A DNA stretch of 64,000 nt from Tricholomella constricta (taxonomy: Eukaryota > Basidiomycota > Agaricomycetes > Agaricales > Lyophyllaceae). The position numbers and the translations under genes were made by a program. Every line of letters starts with the position of its first letter. Position 1 is the stretch's first letter. This document shows positions 45,454 through 56,114 of this stretch, piece after piece. The stretch is from the NCBI GenBank assembly GCA_013368375.1, contig JAACJP010000059.1, forward strand, positions 1 through 64,000, read 5' to 3'. Under the pieces are notes generated by a model. That model did not search any database. It was not told the DNA's origin and saw only the letters and a program-made list of their open reading frames with translations.

Positions 45454-45506
45454 CCTTACTTCTCCGGTCTCTCACGGCTGCGCGAGGGTTCGATCCTCGA
45501 GTAAGG
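45454..45506 (+). ncRNA. tRNA-like fold at the unit start (unit 1; repeated in units 2-4)
   Basis: CCTTACT (45454-45460) pairs perfectly with AGTAAGG (45500-45506), and next to it CGAGG/CCTCG form a 5-bp arm with the 7-nt loop GTTCGAT (45483-45499). The stretch ggttcgatcct resembles a Pol III B box. A D arm and a proper anticodon arm are missing; only a weak ccg/cgg hairpin sits between. It could be a minihelix read by RNase P or other tRNA enzymes, or a promoter element. Same at 45860, 46266 and 46672. Confidence 0.5.
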
Positions 45507-45798
45507 CGATACTTTGTCCCATGACCCTCGGGGACTGGAGCACTGAATTGCTGATCTCGTGCGGTACCTCCGGTGAGAGTACACACAGGAAGGGGTCACA
45601 CAAGTCCGGTTCTGCTGAGTGATCAGCAGTCTCGGCTCTGGGTCGGCACGCACGGATCAGCCGTCTGCCCAATGTCTGAGGGTGTCCAGAGACCCAACCC
45701 CACCACACACCCACGACGCAGGGTTACGTCATGCTTCGCTTCGCATCATGTGACAGACTCCCTCGTTCAATTCTAAGATGGGCAGATCCACTTCCATC

Positions 45799-45858
45799 GG
45801 ACAGTTAGGGTAGCGGTTAAGCCCTCTGACGAGCCCCTTCGCAAGGGCGAAACTGTTC
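45799..45858 (+). ncRNA. Hammerhead ribozyme, type III, unit 1
   Basis: Core CUGACGA at 45826-45832 (CUGANGA), GAAA at 45849-45852, and GUU before the cleavage point (between 45806 and 45807). Helix III: GGACAG/CUGUUC (45799-45804 with 45853-45858, one G-U). Helix I: AGGGU/GCCCU (45807-45811 with 45821-45825) with a 9-nt loop. Helix II: GCCC/GGGC (45833-45836 with 45845-45848) with an 8-nt loop. U16.1 pairs A15.1 as required. GUU is a permitted but slower cleavage triplet than GUC. Confidence 0.85.
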
Positions 45859-46204
45859 ACCTTACTTCTCCGGTCTCTCACGGCTGCGCGAGGGTTCGAT
45901 CCTCGAGTAAGGCGATACTTTGTCCCATGACCCTCGGGGACTGGAGCACTGAATTGCTGATCTCGTGCGGTACCTCCGGTGAGAGTACACACAGGAAGGG
46001 GTCACACAAGTCCGGTTCTGCTGAGTGATCAGCAGTCTCGGCTCTGGGTCGGCACGCACGGATCAGCCGTCTGCCCAATGTCTGAGGGTGTCCAGAGACC
46101 CAACCCCACCACACACCCACGACGCAGGGTTACGTCATGCTTCGCTTCGCATCATGTGACAGACTCCCTCGTTCAATTCTAAGATGGGCAGATCCACTTC
46201 CATC

Positions 46205-46264
46205 GGACAGTTAGGGTAGCGGTTAAGCCCTCTGACGAGCCCCTTCGCAAGGGCGAAACTGTTC
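46205..46264 (+). ncRNA. Hammerhead ribozyme, type III, unit 2
   Basis: Identical in sequence to the unit 1 ribozyme, 406 bp further on. Cleavage expected between 46212 and 46213. Confidence 0.85.
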
Positions 46265-46610
46265 ACCTTACTTCTCCGGTCTCTCACGGCTGCGCGAGGG
46301 TTCGATCCTCGAGTAAGGCGATACTTTGTCCCATGACCCTCGGGGACTGGAGCACTGAATTGCTGATCTCGTGCGGTACCTCCGGTGAGAGTACACACAG
46401 GAAGGGGTCACACAAGTCCGGTTCTGCTGAGTGATCAGCAGTCTCGGCTCTGGGTCGGCACGCACGGATCAGCCGTCTGCCCAATGTCTGAGGGTGTCCA
46501 GAGACCCAACCCCACCACACACCCACGACGCAGGGTTACGTCATGCTTCGCTTCGCATCATGTGACAGACTCCCTCGTTCAATTCTAAGATGGGCAGATC
46601 CACTTCCATC

Positions 46611-46670
46611 GGACAGTTAGGGTAGCGGTTAAGCCCTCTGACGAGCCCCTTCGCAAGGGCGAAACTGTTC
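46611..46670 (+). ncRNA. Hammerhead ribozyme, type III, unit 3
   Basis: Identical to unit 1. Cleavage expected between 46618 and 46619; with units 1 and 2 this would release 406-nt monomers. Confidence 0.85.
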
Positions 46671-47016
46671 ACCTTACTTCTCCGGTCTCTCACGGCTGCG
46701 CGAGGGTTCGATCCTCGAGTAAGGCGATACTTTGTCCCATGACCCTCGGGGACTGGAGCACTGAATTGCTGATCTCGTGCGGTACCTCCGGTGAGAGTAC
46801 ACACAGGAAGGGGTCACACAAGTCCGGTTCTGCTGAGTGATCAGCAGTCTCGGCTCTGGGTCGGCACGCACGGATCAGCCGTCTGCCCAATGTCTGAGGG
46901 TGTCCAGAGACCCAACCCCACCACACACCCACGACGCAGGGTTACGTCATGCTTCGCTTCGCATCATGTGACAGACTCCCTCGTTCAATTCTAAGATGGG
47001 CAGATCCACTTCCATC

Positions 47017-47076
47017 GGACAGTTAGGGTAGCGGTTAAGCCCTCTGACGAGCCCCTTCGCAAGGGCGAAACTGTTC
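47017..47076 (+). ncRNA. Hammerhead ribozyme, type III, unit 4
   Basis: Identical to unit 1. The array stops one base after helix III of this ribozyme (47077), so the last ribozyme is complete and keeps its pairing. Confidence 0.85.
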
Positions 47077-47358
47077 ATTGATGGCATCCTGTTCGGTGTG
47101 TAGTCCGGGGTCAATTTTATTTTGCTGCTTTCGAACTCCAAACTTGAAAGATGATGCGTTTGTCCGGTCACGAGTCCATCATCATGCATCAACTCTTGAG
47201 CTTGAACTCTCGTCAGATCCAACTTGTGAAGGTCGCACAATCGTTCAACGGCGCGATGTTGGCAAAGAAAACGGCATCCTCCGTAAAGATAAACGGTCAA
47301 AACAATCCCTTGATAGATATGCCATTGACAACGCATTCTTCACAATATATCTGGAACA

Positions 47359-48300
47359 ATGCTCACCATTGTAACAGACCCGGAGCTAGCACCCACATCC
47401 ACCACTGCATTGCGTCAAATACAAAACCCCTTCATCGCACTCCGGCACATCAATCCCCTTCGATGGCCACAAGACCTCATCATCGACAAGGCGATCTGCT
47501 CGGCATTGGTAGACCAGCCTCTACCCAGGGAAAATATAGATGTACCCAAGGCCCGACCACTGGACTGCACTTTCGTCGTCGACAGGTTGCGCACCATGCA
47601 AGAGACCAGAGATACACGGGAAACGCTAGTGCTCATCCCAGCACTCCTCGATCTTACTGTGGAATGGTTGTGCGAACTAAAAGAAGTAGGACTCGGTCTG
47701 GGCACTGGCGAGGTGCTCAGAGTTGCAAATCGTTCATGGGACACTGTCCCCTGCACCACTGGAGCTGTCATCGACGGAATTCCCATCTATCACTACATCG
47801 ATGCGCATCATCGACATGCGTCTAGAGTTGGAAAGGACCTTGATGACGTGGATGACATTGATGAAGTTGAGCCACCATACACTGAGCAGGACGTGGACCA
47901 TATCGACATCTACGATCTAGAAGTCTTGCTGATGATGGCACAGGAACAGATGTTCTGGGGGATTCCGGTTGAATGGAACGACGGTAACTACACGGTAAGC
48001 ATCGCTTCATTTTTCCCTACGTCTGGGCTGGGCTGAATTGGACCTCAGGTTCATGTAATGTATCCTACCTCGACGTTGACGCAGTTGATCGTGATCACTG
48101 CCCACATACCTCATGAGACTGCGTTGGCGGTACGCAAAGGCCACCCGACGATGAAGATGGTCAAAATCACTCGCGATATAATTGACATCGATCTACAGGC
48201 AGACGATGATCTATTCACGAAAAGCGATTTGTTCAAAGTCCTGGTGGGTATGGTTGAACATGGTATCAAAGTAGCGAACATGGTGCCCTATGGCCATTAG
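47359..48300 (+). CDS. Six-copy family, copy 4, 295 aa
   Basis: Exons 47359-47994 and 48049-48300, intron after NDGNYT. Starts MLTIVTDPELAPTS. Diverged from copies 1-3 (ALRQIQNPFIALRHINPLRW, TRDTRETLVLIPALL, DGIPIYHYIDAHHRHA, EPPYTEQDVDHIDIYD, LIVITAHIPHETALAV) and shares traits with copies 5 and 6 (IIDKAICSALVDQPLPR). Its upstream region begins right after the ribozyme array, and the last ~130 bp before the ATG resemble those of copies 2 and 5. Confidence 0.7.
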
Positions 48301-49219
48301 TTTACGTCTGATTGTGACACTAAGCACAACACAGCATCTCGAGTTCCGCGCCATCAGTCGGAGATCCTCCAGTAATCTCCTCAACGACCATGTTCCTAAG
48401 AAGGTGTGTTAACGACCTCTACTGCAAAGCCATCACATTGCCTTCCATTTTCTTACCTGAGGACATCGAACTTGCTCTCAAGAAGTGTCGTCTCCTCAGG
48501 ATGCCTTTCCCAAATCGCCTGGGCTCATGTTGAGTCGCTATTGATCAACGACTTTCTTGTTGGTGTTGCGATGATCGTTTACATGAAGCAATACCAGCAG
48601 ATCGGGGCGTCGAGTGTGCCTCTGGACACGTAGAGTCGACATAGGCGCATCCATGTTCTCAAAACGGATTTGTCCAATTACCGTTAACACGCAGCTCTGA
48701 TTCTCGATTCTCCACGAACGCTCGTTTAAGGGATGCCCGTACACATTTCCGCATCACCGATTCAGAGCGTCCTGTCTCGCGCCCTACGTGTGTTTCCTCG
48801 CTTCGGGAGCGCCAGACATCGCTCCTATCTTCGATCTCTATACCAGATAAAGGGCCTAAGTGAGTTTTTTATAACGCCTCATATAACTTTTATATCGCCG
48901 AGTGCACTAAATGAAGTCCGACGGGCTTTTTTTCGCCTTTTTCTTATCTCAATATTGTGACGTTCATACCGCGCGCGGCGCATACTGACATACAAGCACA
49001 TATTGTTATACTCAAATACATACTAAATCTCAGTTATTTGGAGATATTGCTACTCTAGAACAGACAGGTAGTGACAAAAACGTGGACTGGCACGGCAATT
49101 GCCTTGACCGGACACGCTTCCAAAATGGCATCCTCCGAAGGACTATCAAGATGATCGGCCAGCCTTTGATAGGTTCGTTAAGGTCTGTTCTCATACTTAT
49201 CGACAACATTTCTCCTTAC
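48301..49219. other. Intergenic, no gene seen
   Basis: About 920 bp between family copies 4 and 5. Short open frames without features. The last ~120 bp resemble the upstream region of other family copies (aaaatggcatcctccg). Confidence 0.4.
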
Positions 49220-50164
49220 ATGTCTGAAAAAGAGCCCGACCCGGCGCTGCCAGTGGTCAGAACATATTCCTCTATAGCACCCACTGCATCCACTACAAAT
49301 CCAAATCCCTTCCTCGCACTAAAGGGCACCGATGCTCGTAGATGGCCCCAGGATCTCACTATCGAAAAGGAGATGTGCTCGCCATTGAGAGACCAGCTTC
49401 TACCTCGGGGAGGTCTGCCAAAGCAGAATCTGGGCATCCCACCACTTCATTCCACTCTTTACGTCGACAAGATCCGCACTGCGCAGCAGACTGGAGATAC
49501 GCGGGAAATACTCAGGCTCATCCCAGATCTCCTTGATCATACCGTTCGCTGGTTGTGTAATTTCAATGAAGTGAATTTCAACTACGATACCGAAGATTTA
49601 CTTCTCGTTGCGGATATTCCATTGGAAACCGCCCTTTGCGCTAGAGCCGCTATCGACGGAATTCCCGCCTATCATTACACCGATGCACATCATCGACACG
49701 CGTTTAGAACTGGAAAGAGGCTTGATGAAATTGAACCACCATACACAGAGCAGGACGCGGACCGTATTGACATTCTTGACCTATTAGAATTGCTGTTGTT
49801 GGCGCAAAGTCAGATGTCTCATAAGGTTCCAACGGAATGGAATGGTGGCAATTACACGGTGAGTGTCGCTTCATTTTCTAAACATTCTGAGCTGGGCTGA
49901 CATGGATCTTAGGTTCATATGATTTATCCTACTTCGACGTTGACGCAGTTAATTGTAATCACTGCCCACATTCCTCACGAGACTGCCTTTGCGGTACAGG
50001 AAGGTCACCCGACGATGAAGATGGTCAAGGTCACTCGCGACATCATCAATATCGACCTACAGGCAGACGATGCTCAGTTCATAGATAGTGATTTGTTCAA
50101 AGTCCTTGTGGGGATTGTTCAAATGGGCATCAAGGTTGGGAAAATGACACCCTACTATTATTAG
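49220..50164 (+). CDS. Six-copy family, copy 5, 296 aa
   Basis: Exons 49220-49858 and 49913-50164, intron after NGGNYT. Start chosen at MSEKEPDPALPVVRTY because copy 6 begins alike; an in-frame Met at 49082 would add 46 unconserved residues. Blocks: NPFLALKGTDARRWPQDL, TAQQTGDTREILRLIPDLL, DGIPAYHYTDAHHRHA, EPPYTEQDADRIDILD, LIVITAHIPHETAFAV. Subfamily B with copy 6, marked by LPKQN and by the longer YNYDTEDLL region. Function unknown. Confidence 0.7.
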
Positions 50165-50493
50165 TTTTTGTCTGGATGTGTCAGTAGTGCCTTCAGCACC
50201 ATCCAACAATGTCAAAACGGCGAAACAATCTACTATGTTTTAAGAGTTTTAATGTGGCCCCAGGTGGCACAATGGTGTTCGGCCATGATAGCCTCAGGGA
50301 ACGCGAATTAACAAATTGACCCACTTTTTGACCCATCAGGCCTCGTACATGGCCTCAAGCACCACCGCGGCAACGTCGTGGTCGCCTCTCTCACCGTTCT
50401 CTGAGTCTATCCATTTCACTTTCCATGAACAACAAGTCAGCGAACTTAGGCGGACATTGCAGGATGGCACCTTTGCATGGCCAGCCGGTGATG
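50165..50493. other. Intergenic
   Basis: About 330 bp with no supported feature; it lies between family copy 5 and the second ligase pseudogene. Confidence 0.35.
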
Positions 50494-51189
50494 TCAAAGA
50501 CGTTCGGTGACGTTCAGGGCGGAGAGAATGAGGGAGTGGGAGAGCTGACAGATCTGTCTGGCGAGAGCAGGGCCAAGCGGTGCTGCGCCAGAGAGAAACG
50601 AAGTAAGGGACGACACGTCGTACTTATCGAACGCTGCAGCAATTGTTCTACTTTTGCGCAGCCTTGCATGTCCGGGGTTCAGACATACACGGGATGGTGC
50701 ACAAGGACAAAGAGGACCGGGGGCATGATGCAGAGAAGTGCCACATGCTTGGGGAAAATGAGTTTGACGGCGCTTGGAGGGGTGGGTACTTGAGATGTAG
50801 TGAAGGACGTCGAGGACACTGAGCGTGAGCATAGGTAAGGTGGCCTTGACGATCTCGAGAGCGGAGATGATATCGGTGGTCTGAGCGGATTAGCGGTCGG
50901 CTGAGATTACTCTTGCATAAAGCCCCACACGCACCTTTACGCCCGGTGGGCCTTCACGCCGCAGGCTTGAACGGCCACACGGGCATAGATAGCCCCCCTG
51001 AACACTGGAGTAAAGCCTTGAAGACGGCGATGCGGTGTCGGCGTCATCGAAGGGGACATGGAGCTGAGTGAACATGGCAAGGACAGTGGCATTGGAGACC
51101 AGCCGCGGCGGCGCCGGCAAAGGTTGTGGATCGGAGCACTCGAATCTTGCTGACCGTCTTGCACACACACGCAGACTACCCATCCCCAA
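50494..51189 (-). pseudogene. AMP-binding (4-coumarate-CoA ligase-like) pseudogene 2
   Basis: Minus strand. Readable pieces: VLAMFTQLHVPFDDADT (near 51080) and FDKYDVSSLTSFLSGAAPLG (near 50600), both also seen in pseudogene 1 (VLAMLAQLRIPLDD, VDKYDVSSLIPLLSGAAPS). The rest is frame-broken and shorter than pseudogene 1. It stands downstream of family copy 6 as pseudogene 1 stands downstream of copy 3, so the two blocks are one duplicated segment. Confidence 0.6.
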
Positions 51190-51426
51190 CGCGCCCCAAG
51201 AAGTCAGAGGAATCTGAACCTTGCTCCCGGGATCCTACAGTAGATTTTAAAATGGATGATTTATCGAGTCAGTGCAGAATCCCGCGTCCGTTCAATTTGA
51301 AAAATAGATGAGCTCCTTCGTCAAATTGACATTGTTAAATGGTGCCGAACTAGATATATGGATGGATGGATGAGTGGATGAGTAAAGATACTACAATTTA
51401 TCAATTGCACAATCGAACATAGTAAA

Positions 51427-52359
51427 TTAATCGGGTGTCACCTTTGCTACCTTGATACCATGTTCGACCATTCCCACCAGGACTTTGAACAAATCGCTAT
51501 TCATGAATTGAGCATCGTCTGCCTGTAAATCAATATCAATGATATCACGAGTGACCCTTATCGTCTTCATCGTCGAGTGGCCTTCCTGTACCGCCAAGGC
51601 AGTCTCATGAGGAATGTGGGCAGTGATTACGATCAACTGCGTCAACGTCGAAGTAGGATAAATCATATGAACCTAAGGTACATGTCAGCCCAGCTCAAAT
51701 TTATGGAAATGCAGGACACTTACTGTGTAATTGCCATCGTTCCATGCCGTTGGAACCTTGAGATACATCTGGTTTTGCGCCAACAACAGCAATTCTGATA
51801 GATCATAGATGTCGATATGGTCTGCGTCCTGCTTAGTGTATGGTGGTTCAACATCAGAAGGATTCTTCCCAGTCCTGAACGCGTGTCGATGGTGCGCATC
51901 TATGTAATGATAGACGGAAATTTCGTTGATAGCGGCTCCAGTGGGGCAGGTGGCGGTTTCCAATCTATCATTCGCAACTACGAGTAAACCGCTGACACCA
52001 AACTCGAGAAATACTTCATTCAAGTTGCACAACCATCGAACGATGTGATCAAGGAGTTCTGGGATGATACGTAGGATGTCCTGCGCATTCCCAGTCTGCT
52101 GTGCAATGCGGATCTTGTCGACGAAAAAAGAGGGGTAAAATGGTGGCGTGCCCGGATTTTGCTTTGGTAATTTGCCCCTAGGCAGAACCTGGTCCTCCAA
52201 AGGCGAGCAGATTTCCTTGTCGATGGTGAGATCCTGTGGCCAATTACGAGGATTGATGCCCTTTAGTGCGATGAAGGGATTTCGAATAATGTTGGATTTG
52301 GGTGCTATAGAGTATGTTCTAACCAGCGCCGGGTCAGCGTTGGACTCTTTTCCAGACAT
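51427..52359 (-). CDS. Six-copy family, copy 6, 293 aa
   Basis: Exons 52359-51724 and 51672-51427, intron after NDGNYT. Starts MSGKESNADPALVRTYS. Blocks: NPFIALKGINPRNWPQDL, IAQQTGNAQDILRIIPELL, EISVYHYIDAHHRHA, EPPYTKQDADHIDIYD, LIVITAHIPHETALAV, EGHSTMKT. Complete frame. A (tgga)n microsatellite lies at about 51357-51377 downstream. Confidence 0.7.
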
Positions 52360-53311
52360 ACTGTGAAGAGATATGTCGCTAGGTATGGGAAAGAGATCTT
52401 TGGGGCAAATTTAACAAACCTGTCAAAGGTTCGAAGATTTGACCTGGAGTTGCCGCGTGAAATGAAGTGCAGCAGTTCGTTCCCACTTCGTGAAACGAAC
52501 GGAAAACGAAGTGAATACTGGCGAAGTCTCGTGAAGTGGGCACAAACAGCGTCCAAATATCATCAATTGCCAAAAGCGGAAAAGCGGGCATGTCGGCGGT
52601 CATGGACGGTGGCTCTCCCATCCTCAGGCAACACTGTAATAACTTTGCAAAAACAGACTGTAACACACAGTAAAATAGCTTTGCAAAAATGACTGTATGC
52701 TCCAGTCGACTGAACTTTGCAAAGTCCAGTCGACTGAGCTTTGCAAACCGGGTACTGCTCGGCATCAGATTGCCGGTCCATTTTGGGTCCATTTTGGGCG
52801 CTGGCCTGGGCTTGGGTTCTGTTCGTGCCTGCCAGAAGCGGCCACCATTCTGATCGCTGTTGCTGGCAGCTTCCTGCACCATGTTGTCGCTGTGCTTCAC
52901 GATGCCAAGACAGACGCCCTTGATGTGCGTCCTCGGGTCTTCAATTTGGGACTTAGTTGTTTTTTTAAGTTAGTTTCGACTCACGTGAAGTGCCTCGGCC
53001 AACTCGGCCTGACTTTGTTTAATTTTGTGAAGTCACGCCAGGTATATATGCGAACATGCCATGCAATACGATTTTCCCCTCTCCGCTGAAAACGCTGAAG
53101 ACATTTGTGAATCCAGAACACTCAAGACGTTCATGATCAAGTCATTCGTGAAGTTTTTAATATTTGTTCGCGACTAAGTTCGCGACTAGGTTCGCGACTA
53201 CGGTTTACGGTTCGCGACGTTCGCGACCTTGTTACTCAAGCGCATTATCAGTATACTCTAGATACAGGACACTACGCTAATTCGTAAATCAACAATTTAA
53301 TTTCAGTACTC
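52360..53311. other. Intergenic with short palindromic repeats
   Basis: About 950 bp without a supported gene. 52640-52750 holds repeated (a/g)ctttgcaaa motifs and two ccagtcgactga blocks, both palindromic at the core. 53167-53227 holds five ttcgcgac motifs (listed separately). Confidence 0.4.
53167..53227 (+). repeat. Five TTCGCGAC motifs, left cluster
   Basis: Motif starts at 53167, 53179, 53191, 53211 and 53220, that is spacings 12, 12, 20 and 9. The same motif with spacings 12 and 20 recurs at 58356-58395. The three genes 53312-58138 lie between the two clusters. Confidence 0.6.
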
Positions 53312-55640
53312 TCAAGATGACTTTTTCTGCCTGGATTGCGCATGACAGTCAGCGGCGCTCACATGCAAACGGGAAGAAAATGCATACTTTTTGGCAGGAG
53401 GGGAAGGGCTCCGGTCAGCCCGCGGTGGAGGTTTCACAGCGCGGCGGGGGCGCTCTGAAACATTCTTGGGCACCGCGTGAGGTGCTGATTTCGTGACGGC
53501 CTTAGTTGAGGCCTTCCTTATAGCCGCCGCCGTTCCCTTCTTCTTTGCAGCCAGAGCTTTCTTCTTCTCTTCAGCAATGGCCTTTTTAAGCGCCATGGTC
53601 CCCGCACGCTTCTGCGCTGCTGCCTGGCGCTTTGTAAAAACTTCCTCCGATGTACTGAGAGGCTCATCTTCGTCGACGAGCTGAGTCGTCGCTGCAGGCC
53701 CTGCAACCGTGTAGTCCTGAGGTGGCGTGTTCAAGTTGGTCGTGTTCAGGTTGGTCGTGTTCGGGTGAATGGCGGTGTTCGGGTGAACGGTGTTCGGGTG
53801 AGTGGTGGTCGGGGGAGCGGTGTTTGGGTGCATGGCGGTGTTCAGGTGAGTGGGGTGAGCGGTGTTCAGGTGAGTGGTGGTGTTCGGGAGTATGGTCATG
53901 AATGGGGACATTGGCTGGGTAGGTCCATGTGGGACCATATTTGGGGCTAGTGGAACACATGTACCCGTGTTCGACGTGTTCGAGAGGGAGGGGTGTTGGG
54001 TGTTCAAGGAAGGCAGTACGGATGTAGTCGTGATCGAGGCTGGCTGGCTTGGCATGTTTAAGGCAGGCTGCACGATTCCACGCGTGTCTGGCGGGGGAAG
54101 CGGGCTCAGAGTCGGGGCTGGTGGTGCATATGGTGTGATTTCGAGTCCGTTTGCAGCCAATTGAGTGGGAAGATTGGGGGCCGGCGGTATGAATACACCC
54201 ATATTCGGGATTTGCAGAGCAAGCGGGCCACTTGAGTCTGCTACAGGAGTGGAGGCTGGTAGAGCAAAGGGTGGCGGCGTAAATGAAGGGCTGTCCGAGG
54301 AGGGCGAGGTACCTGCTGTCACCGGGGGCAGCGGACCATACGGTAACGGTGTCGTGCTCGAAAGGAGGCTGGAGATATCCGGAAGCTCATTGTACTGCAC
54401 CTCCCAGTTCAACATAAATTCGTCAAGATCAAACTCATTGTGACCGGTAATCGACGCATCCGTTTGGCTAGCATTTGATGGCGGCAGTGGGACGGCGTGC
54501 AGCGGCAGTGGGACGGCGTGCTTTGGACTTGAAGGCGAACCCATGGGGGTGAGACCATGGAGGTCAATAGAGGGCAGTGATGAGGCGGCTCTTAAGGCCC
54601 TTGAGACACGGACATCGTGTGCTGCGAAAATACAATTAGAAAGGCATTGGAAATATAACAACATCACATACGAAAAATTCCCTTGACGTGATTGAGGAAT
54701 GGCTTCTCGACATGATCTCTGTAGCTTGGATGGGCCCCTGAGAAGGTGTTTCCGGCAGTAGACGTAGGCCCGAAGTACTGCCTACGAGGTGCAACAAAAG
54801 TTGATGGGTCAGTAATAGGAAAATCACAAGAAAACACGCACTCGATGCTCGCGATTTCACCGTTTGAGATGGGACTTGGACCCGCAGCTAGCAAATGAAA
54901 GACCCAGCCAGTTGCTTCCGACGCGGCTTGCAGTAGGTCATTCAAAGCAGTCGGTAACTCTTGAATGGCGCTGATCAGCAAAATCAAGTTGGTCAATCAA
55001 CAGAGCCATACAAACTCGACTGACGTACTCGTGATAATCTTGCGGAGTTCGCTCCGAGCTGGTGCTTGCGTTCTCAAGGGCTTCCGCCTGCTCCTCCTTT
55101 GCCTTCACAACTGCATCTCTCTCTGCCTTGACCGCTTCAACAACCTCCTCTCCCTCCTCAGCCAGCATCTTCAACGGGATTTCTTTGATGATCTGAATAC
55201 GACGAGCCGCATCAATGCTTTTACCCCCTGCTGCAGCAATGGCGGCTCGGATGGCCTCCTGGGTCTTGGTCTTGTATAGCTTTTGGTATACGTGAACTAA
55301 CTGGGGAGCGCGAGATGCCTTTCGAGGCTTCATGAAGATGGCAGAGTTCTTCGATCTGCCACGCTTCGCCGACTTCAAGTTCCACAAAAACCAACGCCGG
55401 AGTTTCTGTGTGGTGAACGTAAGTAATATTCTGCATGTATTTCCTTGGACTTACTTCTTTTCCCTCGTCAACGGAGAACGATTCGCCCTTTCGAGTTGTT
55501 TTCTCTGGCCATTTTTGGAACCATTCTTCTTCGGTGAGTTGATTAAAGCGCTTTGTCGTATTATTCTTCTGAGCTTCGAGAAAGTCAGGGAGCTTGGATT
55601 TCAGCCAGGTTTGCTGCTCGTCCGTCCACTGCGAAGCCAT
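53312..55640 (-). CDS. Unrecognised 703-aa protein, conserved N-terminus, repeat-rich tail
   Basis: Exons 55640-55455, 55405-55029, 54970-54842, 54781-54672 and 54621-53312; frame kept at all GT-AG junctions (704 codons with stop). Residues 1-240 resemble a type I have often seen in Agaricomycetes as hypothetical proteins: WTDEQQTWLKSKLPDFLEAQ, EEEWFQKWPEK, then KTKTQEAIRAAI...RIQIIKEIPLKMLAEEGEEV, and LNDLLQAASEATGWVFHLL. After that comes an acidic patch (FDLDEFMLNWEVQYNELPD), a Pro-rich region, His-Pro-Asn-Thr repeats (HPNT/HLNT about 12 times) and a basic Ala/Lys tail with RPRRAVKPPPR that may bind DNA or enter the nucleus. Function not known to me. Confidence 0.72.
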
Positions 55641-56114
55641 CGAGGAGTTGGAGTCAAGAGTTTCGATTATGTAGGAGCCGTTCGAACGGTATCATTTTAT
55701 TTTTTGGTCCTATAGTCATGAACCCAAGCCAGATCTCCGATATTCCAAGTTAATGACAACTCGGCTGGCATCAAGTCTCTCTTTATGCGTGTCATGCCAA
55801 CCCAAGACGACCAGGCCAGCTCAACTGCGTACGTTTGCGAGAATACGGGGTATAAGATTCGGTTACACGTCGCCACGTCGCCGACAACTCCTCGATACTG
55901 TATTGAGTCGGTACAATGCCCGCTGACCGTCAAGATTGTCCTTTGCTTTCATTCCTATGCAGGACCAGAACATATTGCACGCGCCACAACATGTGCCCGA
56001 TCCATCTAGCAGAATCGGGCCTAGTCCTCCAGGTACGCTCTCGTAACTCACTTCGGCTGACTTTGAATATCTATACAAATACATATCTGCATTCGTCGTA
56101 GTTCTCCTTCACCG

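Larger units (their letters stand above)
45454..47077 (+). repeat. Array of exactly four identical 406-bp units with hammerhead ribozymes
   Basis: Units 45454-45859, 45860-46265, 46266-46671 and 46672-47077. By eye the four are identical, including all small open frames. The array starts at the first base of ccttactt and ends with ctgttca; flanks on both sides differ from the unit at the very next base, so it holds whole units only. 406 is not a multiple of 3 and no long frame spans units, so it is not coding. Each unit has a tRNA-like fold at its start, a 7-bp hairpin with a gtga loop (ctgctga/tcagcag), and a type III hammerhead ribozyme near its end. This matches DNA copies of self-cleaving, possibly circular RNAs such as retrozymes. 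Confidence 0.9.

Noticed and set aside
45454..47077. Repeated small open frames (65-87 codons) in each 406-bp unit, on both strands
   Set aside because: They recur only because the units are identical. The unit length is not a multiple of 3, no start context or codon pattern supports translation, and RNA structure explains the sequence better.
45454..47077. CRISPR array or LTR pair as the cause of the tandem repeat
   Set aside because: Units are 406 bp with no spacers; four direct copies with no internal coding region do not fit LTRs.
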